Source: Thauera aminoaromatica S2
Lineage (GTDB): Bacteria > Pseudomonadota > Gammaproteobacteria > Burkholderiales > Rhodocyclaceae
Reading direction: 5' to 3'
Assembly (NCBI RefSeq): GCF_000310185.1
Contig: NZ_AMXD01000002.1
Coordinates: forward strand, 1 to 64,000
Length of the DNA stretch: 64,000 nt
In this document: in pieces, positions 27,827 to 36,747 of the stretch
Numbering within the stretch: position 1 is the first letter of the stretch
Layout: each line of letters starts with the position of its first letter
The notes under the pieces: model-generated
What the model saw: the letters and a program-made list of their open reading frames with translations, nothing else
Told to the model about the DNA's origin: nothing
Databases searched by the model: none
Made by a program: the position numbers and the translations under genes

Positions 27827-30800
27827 TCAGGCCACCTGCCGTTCCTGCTGCGCCTCGTTGAAGGCCTTCAGGCGCGCAGCCTGCAGTTCGCGGGCCGCGG
27901 CGAGGTTCTTCTCCTTGACGTGGCCGAAACCGCGGATCTCGTCGGGCACGCTCGCCAGCGCCACCGCCGCAGCGTGATTCACCGGGTTGAGCCTGGCGAG
28001 GATCTGGTCGAGCAGCTGGATGTACTCCTCGATCAGCTTGCGCTCGGTCTGGCGCTCTTCGGTCTTGCCGAAGACATCGAGCGCGCTGCCACGGAAGCGC
28101 TTCAGGCCGGACAAGCGCTTGAAGGCCTTGAACATCCACTCGCCGTACTGCTTCTTCTGCGGGTGGCCGGTGACCGGATCGGTCTTGGAGAGCAGCGGAG
28201 GCGCAAGGTTGTACTTCACCGAGTAGCCATGCGGGAACTGCGCATCGAGCTCGGCGAGGAAGGCCGGGTCGGTGTGCAGGCGGGCGACCTCGAACTCGTC
28301 CTTGTAGGCCATCAGCTTGTACAGGTAGCGGGCGGCCGCCTCGGCGAGCGCGGAGGAGGAAACCGCCTTCTGCTCGCCCGCAACCACGCGCTTGATCACC
28401 TCGGCGTAGCGCCTGGCGTAGGCCTCGTCCTGGAAGGCGATGAGCTCGGGCACGCGGATCTCGACCAGGCGCTTGACCTCGCCGCTGGCGCCGATCGAAT
28501 CGACGATCGCACGCGCAGCCGGCGACAGCTGCGGCGCCTTGTTCAGCACGACCACCTGGCCACCGGTCTTCTGGCGCGCGACCTCGGCCTCGACGAAGGC
28601 GCGATCGACCACCGCCATGCGGCCCCAGCGGAAGGCGGCCAGACTCATGTCCACCGCGACGCCGGACTGGCGGATGGCGTCCTCGATCGACTCGGCCCGG
28701 AGCGGGATCGTGCCGGCCTGGAAGGCCACGCCGACCATGAAGTTGTTGGTCGCCATCGCATCGCCGAACAGGCCCGCCGCCAGCGCCTCACCGTCGAGGA
28801 ACACGTTGTGCTCCTTGCGGGTGACGCGGTCGATGCCGCCGGTGAGGCCGCTGGTGGCCGGGAACAGCGCCTTGCGGTTGGTCACCATCTGACCGGTCGG
28901 GGTCTGGGTGGTGGACACGATCGCGATGGTGCGCTCCGGATTGCACTTGTCGAGGTTCTTCGGGTCGGTGGCGTTGAGGATGTCGAAGCCCAGATACAGG
29001 TCGGCACGGCCGTCGGAGATCTTGTTCGAACCCTTGAACGGGGCGTGGGTGATCTTGATGTCGGAGATCACCGCGCCGCCCTTCTGCGCCAGACCGGTCT
29101 GGTCGAGGCCGATCACGTGCTTGCCTTCGAGGCGGGCGGCACGCGCCAGCGTCGCCACGACGGTCACCGAGCCGGTGCCGCCGATGCCCATGACGTGGAT
29201 GCCGAAGCCCAGGCTGTCATCGACCTTCTTGACCGGCGGCGGCAGCTCGCGCTCGAGCGCCGGGATGCGACCCTTTTTCTTCTTGGGCGCGCCATCGGCG
29301 GCCGGGGCCGGATGCGGGGTGATGGTCAGGAAGGACGGGCAGAAGCCCTTCACGCAGCTGAAGTCCTTGTTGCACGAGGACTGGTGGATGCGGGTCTTGC
29401 GACCGAACTCGGTCTGCACCGGCTCGACCGACATGCAGTTCGACTTCTCGCCGCAGTCGCCGCAGCCTTCGCAGACGCGCTCGTTGATGACGGTGACCTC
29501 GACCGGCTCGTCGGCCTTGCCGCGGCTGCGCGCACGGCGCAGCTCGGCGGCACACTCCTGGTCGTGCAGCAGCACGGTGCAGCCCGGGGTGGCGGCAAGC
29601 TCGCGCTGCGCCTCCTCGATGCGGTCGCGGTGCCAGACCTCGGTGCCACCGGGCAGCTGCACGCCGTTGAAGCGCGAGGGGTCGTCGGTGGTGACGATGA
29701 TCTTCTTGACGCCGTTGGCGAGGAGGTCGGAGACCATGTTGGTCACCGGGACCTCGCCCTGGATGGCCTGGCCGCCGGTCATCGAGGTGTGCGCGTTGCG
29801 CAGCAGCTTGAAGGTGATGTTCACCCCGGTCGAAGCCGCATAGCGGATCGCCAGGCTGCCCGAGTGCGCGTAGGTGCCGTCGCCCATGTTCTGGAAGATG
29901 TGCTGCGCCTCGGTGAAGGGCGCCATGCCGATCCACTGCGTGCCCTCGGCGCCCATGTGGGTGCCCATGACCACGTTGCGGCCCATCCACATCGCCATGG
30001 TGTGGCAGCCGATGCCGGCCGACACGATGCTGCCGTCGGGGGCCTGGGTCGAGGAGTTGTGCGGACAGCCCGAGCAGAACCAGGCGGTGCGCACCGCGGT
30101 CGGCAGCTTGTTGCGCGAGTGGATCTCGTCCAGGCGCTTGAGCCAGTTCTCGGCCGACTCGATGCGGGTCTTGCGCGACAGGCGCTTCAGCAGCGCGCGC
30201 ACGATGACGTCGGACTCGAACTCGCCGTAGTGCGGCAGCAGCTCCTTCTCTTCCTCGTCGAACTTGCCGACGATGCGCGGCGCGTTGGCCATGCCGTAGA
30301 GCACCTGCTTGGCGAACATCTCCAGGAAGGGACGCTTTTCCTCGATGACGAAGATCTCTTCCAGTCCCTGCGCGAACTCGCGCACGATGCTCGGCTCCAT
30401 CGGGAACAGCATGCCCATCTTGAGGATGCGGATGCCGTAGCGGCGCAGCGCGGCATCGTCCAGGCCCATCTCGAGGAAGGCCTGGTTGAGGTCGTTGTAG
30501 GTCTTGCCCGCGGTGAGGATGCCGATCCAGGCGTCGGGGTTGGGGAAGACGACGTTGTTGAGGTTGTTGGCGCGGGCGTAGCGCTTCACCACCTCGAGGC
30601 GGCGGGTGTACAGCGACTGCTCCATCTCCAGCGCCTCGACGCGCACGTTCATGCCCAGGTTCATGTTGGGCGTGAACAGCTTGCCATCGAACTCGAGGTC
30701 GGGGGTGACGAAGTTCAGGCGCTCGGGCGACACGCTGGCGGTGCCGGTGCCGTCGGCGACGTTGGTGACGATCTTCATGCCCATCCACACGCCCGCCAGA

Positions 30801-31369
30801 CGCGACATCTGGTAGCCGTGCAGGCCGTAGTCGAGGATCTCCTGCACGTTGCCCGGGTACAGCGAGGGGATGCCGACGTGGAACAGCATGGGCTCGGACT
30901 GCGAGCACAGCGAGGAGCTCTTGCAGCTCGGGTCGTCGCCCGCGATCGCGAGCACGCCGCCGTTCTTGGCGATGCCGGTGTAGTTGGCGTGCTTGAGCGC
31001 GTCACCGGAGCGGTCCACGCCCGGCGCCTTGCCGTACCACATGCCGGTGACGCCGTCGAACTTCTGCTTGCCGACGGTGTGCAGCATCTGCGTGCCCCAC
31101 ACCGCGGTGGCGGCGAGATCCTCGTTGATGCCGTCCACGAAGTGGATGTGGTTCTGCACCAGCAGCTTCTGCTGCTTGATCAGCGCGGCGTCGAGCATGC
31201 CGACGGGAGAGCCGCGGTAGCCGGAGACGAACATGCCCGTCTTGAGCCCGCGACGGGCGTCGGTGCGCACCTGATCGAGGGTCAGACGGACGATCGCGTC
31301 GATGCCGCCGAGGTGGATGTCTCCTTCTTCCTGGGTGAACGTGTTGGAGATTTGCTTGCCGGATGACAT
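27827..31369 (-). CDS. indolepyruvate:ferredoxin oxidoreductase-type fusion protein (IorAB-like)
   Basis: 1180 aa combining what archaeal IorA and IorB do separately. The N-terminal half is a thiamine-diphosphate oxidoreductase (GDDPSCKSSSLCSQSE, about 143; FCSGCPHNSSTQAP and GIGCHTMAMWMGRN, about 430-460). Next is a ferredoxin-like cluster region (CEGCGDCGEKSNC, about 630, and later SCVKGFCPSF), a gamma domain starting GIGGTGSVTVVATLARAA (about 722), and a conserved C-terminal region. The family oxidises arylpyruvates or other 2-oxoacids to acyl-CoA with ferredoxin. It is the first gene of the meta-cleavage operon, which is unusual; its substrate here is unknown. Confidence 0.88.
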   Translation of the reverse strand: MSSGKQISNTFTQEEGDIHLGGIDAIVRLTLDQVRTDARRGLKTGMFVSGYRGSPVGMLDAALIKQQKLLVQNHIHFVDGINEDLAATAVWGTQMLHTVGKQKFDGVTGMWYGKAPGVDRSGDALKHANYTGIAKNGGVLAIAGDDPSCKSSSLCSQSEPMLFHVGIPSLYPGNVQEILDYGLHGYQMSRLAGVWMGMKIVTNVADGTGTASVSPERLNFVTPDLEFDGKLFTPNMNLGMNVRVEALEMEQSLYTRRLEVVKRYARANNLNNVVFPNPDAWIGILTAGKTYNDLNQAFLEMGLDDAALRRYGIRILKMGMLFPMEPSIVREFAQGLEEIFVIEEKRPFLEMFAKQVLYGMANAPRIVGKFDEEEKELLPHYGEFESDVIVRALLKRLSRKTRIESAENWLKRLDEIHSRNKLPTAVRTAWFCSGCPHNSSTQAPDGSIVSAGIGCHTMAMWMGRNVVMGTHMGAEGTQWIGMAPFTEAQHIFQNMGDGTYAHSGSLAIRYAASTGVNITFKLLRNAHTSMTGGQAIQGEVPVTNMVSDLLANGVKKIIVTTDDPSRFNGVQLPGGTEVWHRDRIEEAQRELAATPGCTVLLHDQECAAELRRARSRGKADEPVEVTVINERVCEGCGDCGEKSNCMSVEPVQTEFGRKTRIHQSSCNKDFSCVKGFCPSFLTITPHPAPAADGAPKKKKGRIPALERELPPPVKKVDDSLGFGIHVMGIGGTGSVTVVATLARAARLEGKHVIGLDQTGLAQKGGAVISDIKITHAPFKGSNKISDGRADLYLGFDILNATDPKNLDKCNPERTIAIVSTTQTPTGQMVTNRKALFPATSGLTGGIDRVTRKEHNVFLDGEALAAGLFGDAMATNNFMVGVAFQAGTIPLRAESIEDAIRQSGVAVDMSLAAFRWGRMAVVDRAFVEAEVARQKTGGQVVVLNKAPQLSPAARAIVDSIGASGEVKRLVEIRVPELIAFQDEAYARRYAEVIKRVVAGEQKAVSSSALAEAAARYLYKLMAYKDEFEVARLHTDPAFLAELDAQFPHGYSVKYNLAPPLLSKTDPVTGHPQKKQYGEWMFKAFKRLSGLKRFRGSALDVFGKTEERQTERKLIEEYIQLLDQILARLNPVNHAAAVALASVPDEIRGFGHVKEKNLAAARELQAARLKAFNEAQQERQVA

Positions 31370-31462
31370 GAGTGTCCTTCCCCTTTTATCAGCCCGTCTC
31401 CGGGCGTTTTGTCCGTCTCGTCCCCCACGCGCCGGGCGGCATGGCGGAACGATCTGGGGCGC

Positions 31463-31526
31463 AGATTAGGGGGAGCGGCCATACGGCAATATCCACTTCG
31501 TGCACAACCGCTATCCGCTTTGTGCA
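31463..31526 (-). promoter_or_regulatory. XylS/BenR-type activator sites and promoter for the meta operon
   Basis: On the minus strand two TGCA-N6-GGATA elements occupy 31526-31512 and 31504-31490, 22 bp apart. A -10-like TAATCT lies at 31468-31463, about 21 nt beyond the proximal element. This is the layout of Pm-type promoters, where an AraC/XylS regulator binds tandem TGCAN6GGNTA boxes next to the -35 region. The promoter reads toward the ferredoxin oxidoreductase gene. Confidence 0.75.
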
Positions 31527-31539
31527 GCCGGGACCACCC

Positions 31540-31602
31540 TGCAGAGAGTGGATACTGATGTTGCAAGAACTGGATATTTCGCGCCTTTTGACCTCCCTAC
31601 GA
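31540..31602 (+). promoter_or_regulatory. XylS/BenR-type activator sites and promoter for benABCD
   Basis: Two TGCA-N6-GGATA elements at 31540-31554 and 31562-31576, 22 bp apart, are followed by a -10-like TACGAT at 31597-31602. This is the mirror image of the pair serving the opposite operon. The benR-like gene downstream of benD is the obvious candidate activator. Confidence 0.78.
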
Positions 31603-31642
31603 TGCGAACTCCGCGCATCAGACAACACAGGAGACTCTGGCG

Positions 31643-32977
31643 ATGATCACCACGGAATATCTGGACTCACTCATCGAAAAGGACAAGGAAAAGGGCCTTT
31701 TCCGCTGCAAGCGTGAGATGTTCACCAACAGGGAGCTGTTCGACCTCGAGATGGAACACATCTTCGAGGGCAACTGGATCTACCTCGCCCACGAGAGCCA
31801 GCTGCCGAAGATCAACGACTACTACACGACCAAGATCGGTCGTCAGCCAGTGTTCATCACCCGCAACAAGGACAACCAGCTCAACTGTTTCATCAACGCC
31901 TGCGCCCACCGCGGCGCCACGCTGGCACGCTTCAAGCACGGCAACAAGGCCACCTACACCTGCCCGTTCCACGGCTGGACCTTCAACAACTCGGGCAAGC
32001 TGCTGAAGATCAAGGACCCGTCCGAGACCGGCTACCCCGAGAGCTTCAACTGCGAGGGCTCGCACGATCTCAAGAAGATCGCGCGCTTCGAGTCCTACCG
32101 CGGCTTCCTGTTCGGCAGCCTGAAGGCCGACGTGCAGCCGCTGGAAGACTTCCTCGGCGAGTCGAAGAAGATCATCGACATGGTCGTCGACCAGTCGCCC
32201 GAGGGCCTGGAAGTGCTGCGCGGCTCCTCGACCTACGTCTATGAAGGCAACTGGAAGCTGCAGGCCGAGAACGGCGCCGACGGCTACCACGTCACCGCCA
32301 CGCACTGGAACTACGCCGCCACCCAGGCGCAGCGCAAGAGCCGCGACGCCGGCGACGACATCAAGGCCATGAGCGCCGGCGGCTGGGCCAAGAAGGGCGG
32401 CGGCTCGTACTCGTTCGAGAACGGCCACCTGCTGCTGTGGACGCGCTGGGACAACCCCGAAGACCGTCCGCTGATGGAACAGCGCGACCGTCTGGTCAAG
32501 GAATTCGGCGAAGCCAAGGCCGATTGGATGATCGGCAATTCGCGCAACCTGTGCCTGTACCCGAACGTGTACCTGATGGACCAGTTCAGCTCGCAGATCC
32601 GCGTGTTCCGCCCGCTCGACGTCAACCGCACCGAAGTCACCATCTACTGCATCGCGCCCAAGGGCGAGTCGGCCGAGGCGCGTGCCCGCCGCATCCGCCA
32701 GTACGAGGACTTCTTCAACGCCTCGGGCATGGCCACGCCGGACGACCTCGAAGAATTCCGCGCCTGCCAGGAAGGCTTCATGGGCCGTGCGCTGGAGTGG
32801 AACGACATGTCGCGCGGCGCCACGCACTGGGTCGAAGGCCCGGACGAAGAAGCGGACAAGATCGACCTCAAGCCCATCCTGTCGGGCGTGAAGACCGAGG
32901 ACGAGGGCCTCTACGTCGCCCAGCACACCTACTGGCTTGAAGAGATTCGCAAGGCTGCCGCGGCCAAGAACGCATAA
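31643..32977 (+). CDS. benA: benzoate/toluate 1,2-dioxygenase large (alpha) subunit
   Basis: Ring-hydroxylating dioxygenase converting benzoate to the 1,2-cis-diol carboxylate. 444 aa. Rieske [2Fe-2S] motif [11 protein letters not shown] ... CPFHGWTF (about 90-115) and mononuclear-iron facial triad near [16 protein letters not shown] (about 212-227). CAGGAGAC precedes the ATG. Substrate could include toluates; BenA and XylX are not distinguishable by eye. First gene of benABCD. Confidence 0.95.
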   Translation: MITTEYLDSLIEKDKEKGLFRCKREMFTNRELFDLEMEHIFEGNWIYLAHESQLPKINDYYTTKIGRQPVFITRNKDNQLNCFINACAHRGATLARFKHGNKATYTCPFHGWTFNNSGKLLKIKDPSETGYPESFNCEGSHDLKKIARFESYRGFLFGSLKADVQPLEDFLGESKKIIDMVVDQSPEGLEVLRGSSTYVYEGNWKLQAENGADGYHVTATHWNYAATQAQRKSRDAGDDIKAMSAGGWAKKGGGSYSFENGHLLLWTRWDNPEDRPLMEQRDRLVKEFGEAKADWMIGNSRNLCLYPNVYLMDQFSSQIRVFRPLDVNRTEVTIYCIAPKGESAEARARRIRQYEDFFNASGMATPDDLEEFRACQEGFMGRALEWNDMSRGATHWVEGPDEEADKIDLKPILSGVKTEDEGLYVAQHTYWLEEIRKAAAAKNA

Positions 32978-32992
32978 CCGGAGACCCAAGAG

Positions 32993-33481
32993 ATGAGCCT
33001 TTCCTACGAGAACCTGTGCGCCTTCCTGTACCGCGAAGCCCGTCACCTCGACGACCGCGAGTGGGACGAGTGGCTGGCGATGTACGACGAGAACTGCACC
33101 TTCTGGATGCCCGCCTGGGACGATGACGGCGAGCTGACCGAGGACCCGCAGACCGAGATCTCGCTGATCTGGTACGGCCGCCGCGCCGGCCTGGAAGACC
33201 GCGTGTTCCGCATCCGCACCGAGCGCTCGAGCGCGACCATCCCCGACACCCGCACGAACCACCACATCAGCAACGTCGAGGTGGTCGAGCAGAACGACAA
33301 GACGGTCAAGCTGCGCTTCAACTGGCACACCATGAGCGTGCGCTACAACCACACCGACCACTTCTGCGGCACCAGCTTCTACACCCTGGACGTGTCCGGT
33401 GCGAGCCCGCTGATCAAGGAAAAGAAGGTCGTCCTGAAGACCGACTACATCCGCCACGTCATCGACGTTTACCACGTCTGA
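32993..33481 (+). CDS. benB: benzoate/toluate 1,2-dioxygenase small (beta) subunit
   Basis: 162 aa structural subunit of the alpha3-beta3 oxygenase, SnoaL/NTF2-like fold (FLYREARHLDDREWDEWLAMYDENCTFWMP at residues 11-40). It lies 15 nt after benA. The 68-nt gap to benC contains a strong hairpin. Confidence 0.95.
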   Translation: MSLSYENLCAFLYREARHLDDREWDEWLAMYDENCTFWMPAWDDDGELTEDPQTEISLIWYGRRAGLEDRVFRIRTERSSATIPDTRTNHHISNVEVVEQNDKTVKLRFNWHTMSVRYNHTDHFCGTSFYTLDVSGASPLIKEKKVVLKTDYIRHVIDVYHV

Positions 33482-33487
33482 CAACGA

Positions 33488-33531
33488 GGGCGGGGCACCG
33501 CGCGCCGGCAACGGCGCGGGCGACCCCGCCC
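33488..33531 (+). other. intercistronic hairpin between benB and benC
   Basis: Outer stem GGGCGGGG / CCCCGCCC and inner stem CGCGCCG / CGGCGCG, no T-run. It immediately follows the oxygenase subunits and precedes the reductase, which is normally needed in smaller amounts. Confidence 0.6.
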
Positions 33532-33549
33532 CAACCGGGAGAGACAACC

Positions 33550-34560
33550 ATGACATTCAAGATCGCGCTGAACTTCGAGGACGGCGTCACCCGCTTCATC
33601 GACTGCAACGCCACCGAGACCGTGGCCGACGCGGCCTACCGCCAGGGCGTGAACGTGCCCATCGATTGCCGCGACGGTGCCTGTGGCGCCTGCAAGTGCA
33701 AGGCCGAGTCGGGCAAGTACGAGCTCGGCTTCTACATCGACGACGCCATGAGCGCGGAAGAGGCCAAGCTCGGCTACGTCCTCACCTGCCAGATGCACCC
33801 CAAGAGCGACTGCGTCGTGAACGTGCCCGCCTCGTCCGAGGTGTGCAAGATCAAGCACGCCACCCTCACCGCCACCGTGGCCGAGGTGCGCCAGCTCTCG
33901 CCGAGCACGCTCTCGCTCGTGCTGCAGGGCGAAGGCATCGGCAAGCTCGCCTTCCTGCCCGGCCAGTACGCCAACCTCACCGTGCCCGGCACCGAGCAGA
34001 CGCGCGCCTACTCGTTCAGCTCCATGCCCACCGACAGCCAGGTGAGCTTCCTCATCCGCAACGTGCCCAACGGCCTGATGAGCGGCTACCTCACCGGCGC
34101 AGCCAAGGCCGGCGACACCATCAAGCTCGCCGGCCCGATCGGCAGCTTCTACCTGCGCGACGTCGCCCGCCCGGTGCTGATGCTCGCCGGCGGCACCGGT
34201 CTCGCGCCCTTCCTCGCCATGCTCGACAAGCTCGTCGCGGCCGGTGGAAGCGCGCACCCGGTGCACCTGATCTACGGCGTGAACACCGATGCCGACGTGG
34301 TCGAGCTCCAGCGCCTGGACGCCTTCAAGGCCGCACTGCCCAACTTCACCTACGACGTCTGCGTGGTGGCCGACGACAGCAGCTGGCCGAAGAAGGGCTA
34401 TGTCACCGCCCACATCGAGCCCGCCCACCTCAACGAAGGCAACGTGGACATCTACCTGTGCGGCCCCCCGCCCATGGTCGAGGCCGTCGCCCACGACCTG
34501 CGCGAGCGCAAGGTCGAACCGAACAGCTTCCATTACGAGAAGTTCGCCGCCAGCGTCTGA
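33550..34560 (+). CDS. benC: benzoate dioxygenase reductase
   Basis: 336 aa electron-transfer protein from NADH to BenAB. The N-terminal plant-type [2Fe-2S] domain has CRDGACGACKCKAESG (about 40-55) and LTCQM (about 78). Then come an FAD domain (RAYSFSSMPTD, about 150) and an NAD domain (LAGGTGLAPFLAML, about 215; YLCGPPPMVEAV, about 302). Confidence 0.95.
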   Translation: MTFKIALNFEDGVTRFIDCNATETVADAAYRQGVNVPIDCRDGACGACKCKAESGKYELGFYIDDAMSAEEAKLGYVLTCQMHPKSDCVVNVPASSEVCKIKHATLTATVAEVRQLSPSTLSLVLQGEGIGKLAFLPGQYANLTVPGTEQTRAYSFSSMPTDSQVSFLIRNVPNGLMSGYLTGAAKAGDTIKLAGPIGSFYLRDVARPVLMLAGGTGLAPFLAMLDKLVAAGGSAHPVHLIYGVNTDADVVELQRLDAFKAALPNFTYDVCVVADDSSWPKKGYVTAHIEPAHLNEGNVDIYLCGPPPMVEAVAHDLRERKVEPNSFHYEKFAASV

Positions 34561-34587
34561 GCGCTGCCCATCCCGTCAGGAGCGACA

Positions 34588-35364
34588 ATGGCAAACCGTT
34601 TCAAGAAGAAAGTGGCCGTCATCACCGGCGCCGCGCAGGGCATCGGCAAGCGCGTCGCCGAGAAGATGGCCAAGGAGAAGGGCACCCTGGTGCTGGTCGA
34701 CCGCTCCGAGCTCGTGCATGAGGTGGCCAAGGAGCTGTCCGGCAAGGTCGACGTCCTCAGCCTCACCGCCGACCTGGAGAAGTTCGCCGACTGCAAGCGG
34801 GTCATGGAGGCCGCGGTCGAGAAGTTCGGCCGCATCGACATCCTGATCAACAACGTCGGCGGCACGATCTGGACCAAGCCCTTCGAGCACTACGAGGAGG
34901 ACGAGATCGAGGCCGAGGTGCGGCGCTCGCTCTTCCCCACGCTGTGGTGCTGCCGCGCCGCCCTGCCCTACATGCAGGAACAGGGCAAGGGTGCGATCGT
35001 GAACGTGTCCTCGATCGCCACCCGCGGCGTCAACCGCGTGCCCTACGGCGCGGCCAAGGGCGGCGTCAATGCGCTCACCGCCTGCCTGGCGTTCGAGAAC
35101 GCCGAGCGCGGCATCCGCGTCAATGCCACCGCGCCCGGCGCCACCGAGGCCCCGCCGCGTCTGATCCCGCGCAACACCAAGGAACAGAGCGAGCAGGAGA
35201 AGCTCTGGTACAAGCAGATCTACACCCAGTCGATCGACAGCAGCCTGATGAAGCGCTACGGCACGCTCGACGAGCAGGCCGACCCGATCCTGTTCCTCGC
35301 CTCCGACGACGCCGCCTACATCACCGGCACCATCGTGCCGGTGGGCGGTGGCGACCTGGGCTGA
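34588..35364 (+). CDS. benD: 1,2-dihydroxycyclohexa-3,5-diene-1-carboxylate dehydrogenase
   Basis: Short-chain dehydrogenase rearomatising the benzoate cis-diol to catechol with loss of CO2. 258 aa: cofactor motif VITGAAQGIGKRVA (about 11-24), INNVGG (about 90), catalytic VSSIATRGVNRVPYGAAKGG (Ser/Tyr/Lys, about 140-160). Last gene before a strong terminator. Confidence 0.94.
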   Translation: MANRFKKKVAVITGAAQGIGKRVAEKMAKEKGTLVLVDRSELVHEVAKELSGKVDVLSLTADLEKFADCKRVMEAAVEKFGRIDILINNVGGTIWTKPFEHYEEDEIEAEVRRSLFPTLWCCRAALPYMQEQGKGAIVNVSSIATRGVNRVPYGAAKGGVNALTACLAFENAERGIRVNATAPGATEAPPRLIPRNTKEQSEQEKLWYKQIYTQSIDSSLMKRYGTLDEQADPILFLASDDAAYITGTIVPVGGGDLG

Positions 35365-35400
35365 TTTTCCCGCGTCCTCTCCCTCCCCTCGGACGCCTCG

Positions 35401-35433
35401 GCCGCGCTGCAGCGATGCAGCGCGGCTTTTTTT
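35401..35433 (+). terminator. terminator of benABCD
   Basis: A perfect 11-bp stem GCCGCGCTGCA / TGCAGCGCGGC with GCGA loop is followed by seven T, 36 nt after the benD stop. Confidence 0.92.
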
Positions 35434-35512
35434 CGTCCCCCTGTCTTGCGGCCTCAGAATTAAAAAACTTTATCCATAGAACCATAGACAGCGCTTTTGC
35501 TTCCCAATAAAA

Positions 35513-35539
35513 TCGAGATTCTTAAGTTTCTCGAAGAAT
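35513..35539 (+). promoter_or_regulatory. TCGAGA-N10-TCTCGA inverted repeat before benR
   Basis: TCGAGA (35513-35518) and TCTCGA (35529-35534) form a 6-bp dyad with 10-bp spacing. The right arm, TTTCTCGAAGAAT, resembles the putative GntR motif. It lies in the AT-rich upstream region of the AraC regulator, about 130 bp before its start. Confidence 0.45.
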
Positions 35540-35670
35540 GGCCGATCAAGAAGCCGACTTCGTCCGACAGAGAGCGAGACAGCCTGCACGCCAGGCGGAG
35601 AGGAGAAGCGCATGAGCAAGGAACGCCGGTTTCAGACGCACGTGAGCAAACCCGAATGGAGGACCGCGTG

Positions 35671-36642
35671 ATGCCCATCCGCTTCCTCAACGGCCAGAGC
35701 AATGTCTTCGCCGCCGCCAACCCCTTCGAGGTCTCCGAGTACGTGCGCGCCAACGTGGGTTCGCACAGCCTGCGCCTGCCGCGCGCCAGCGACGCCAGCG
35801 CCTCGCTCAGCCACCGCCGCGCCGGCACGCTGGATCTTTGCCGTCTCAGCTACGGCGCGCAGGCCCGCGTGCTGTCCGAGAGCCTCGGCGACATCTACCA
35901 CGCCCAGTTCATCCTGCAAGGCTATTGCAGCTACACGCTCGCCAACCGCACGCTCGACCTGCCCGCCGGCCACGTGCTGGTGCTCAACCCGGACGAGCCG
36001 GTGGACCTCACCTACTCGGACAACTGCGAGAAGTTCATCGTCCGCATCCCCTCGGCGATGCTCGACGACGCCTGCACCGAGCACCGCTGGTTCAAGCCCA
36101 ACGAGCGCATCAAGTTCAGCCCCGAGCCGCAGCGTTTCGAGGACATCGACAGCCTGCTGCTGCTGTTGCGCCTGCTCTGCGAGGAGGCCGAATCCGAGCT
36201 GGCGACGCCGCAGATGCTGCAGCACTACTGTCGCGTGGTCACCACCAAGCTGATGGTGATGCTCAAGCACAACGTCAGCATGGTCGCCCCCACCCGGCAC
36301 GCGCCCAGCTTCGAGCGCCTGGTGAACTACATCGAGCGCAACATCAAGCTCGATCTCAGCGCCGAGGATCTCGCCCACTACGCCGGGCTGAGCCTGCGCT
36401 CGCTCTACCTGCTGTTCGAGAAGAACGTGAAGACGACGCCGAAGAACTTCGTGCGCCAGAAGAAGCTCGAGAAGGTGCATTCGATCCTGAGCGACCCGGG
36501 CCAGGCCTGTCCGAACGTCACCGCGGTCGCGCTCGAGTACGGCTTCTCGCACCTGGGCCGCTTCTCCGAACTTTACAAATCCACCTACGGCGTGCTGCCC
36601 TCGCAGTCGATCCGCTGCCGCCAGCCCCAGGCCGGGCGCTGA
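35671..36642 (+). CDS. benR: AraC/XylS-family regulator, BenR-like
   Basis: 323 aa. N-terminal effector/dimer domain of the AraC_binding_2 type (LGDIYHAQFILQGYC...LPAGHVLVLNPDEP, about 75-115) and C-terminal pair of helix-turn-helices (DLSAEDLAHYAGLSLRSLYLLFEKNVKTTPKNFVRQKKLEK, about 228-270; VTAVALEYGFSHLGRFSELYKSTYG, about 285-310). The start at 35671 has GGAGG 8 nt upstream; longer versions lack one. It is the expected activator of the two promoters with TGCA-N6-GGATA sites. Confidence 0.88.
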   Translation: MPIRFLNGQSNVFAAANPFEVSEYVRANVGSHSLRLPRASDASASLSHRRAGTLDLCRLSYGAQARVLSESLGDIYHAQFILQGYCSYTLANRTLDLPAGHVLVLNPDEPVDLTYSDNCEKFIVRIPSAMLDDACTEHRWFKPNERIKFSPEPQRFEDIDSLLLLLRLLCEEAESELATPQMLQHYCRVVTTKLMVMLKHNVSMVAPTRHAPSFERLVNYIERNIKLDLSAEDLAHYAGLSLRSLYLLFEKNVKTTPKNFVRQKKLEKVHSILSDPGQACPNVTAVALEYGFSHLGRFSELYKSTYGVLPSQSIRCRQPQAGR

Positions 36643-36747
36643 ACAGCGACCGGCGCCCGCAGCCGGGCGCCGCATCTTCCGTACCCCACCCTGCCCCGCC
36701 CTCCTCCGGGCGGGGCAGGGTCACGACCCCACCTGGAGAAATGCGCC

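Noticed and set aside
27785-31366. A 1193-codon plus-strand frame
   Set aside because: It lies exactly antisense to the ferredoxin oxidoreductase gene; its composition is a mirror of that gene and it has no recognisable domain.
35497-35670. N-terminal extension of the AraC regulator (start at 35497)
   Set aside because: The start at 35671 has GGAGG at ideal spacing and begins the conserved region; the upstream part is AT-rich promoter sequence with a dyad.
36694-36716. GC-rich hairpin after benR as a terminator
   Set aside because: The stem GCCCCGCCC / GGGCGGGGC is strong but followed by AGGGTCACG with no T-run, so ridA may be cotranscribed with benR.
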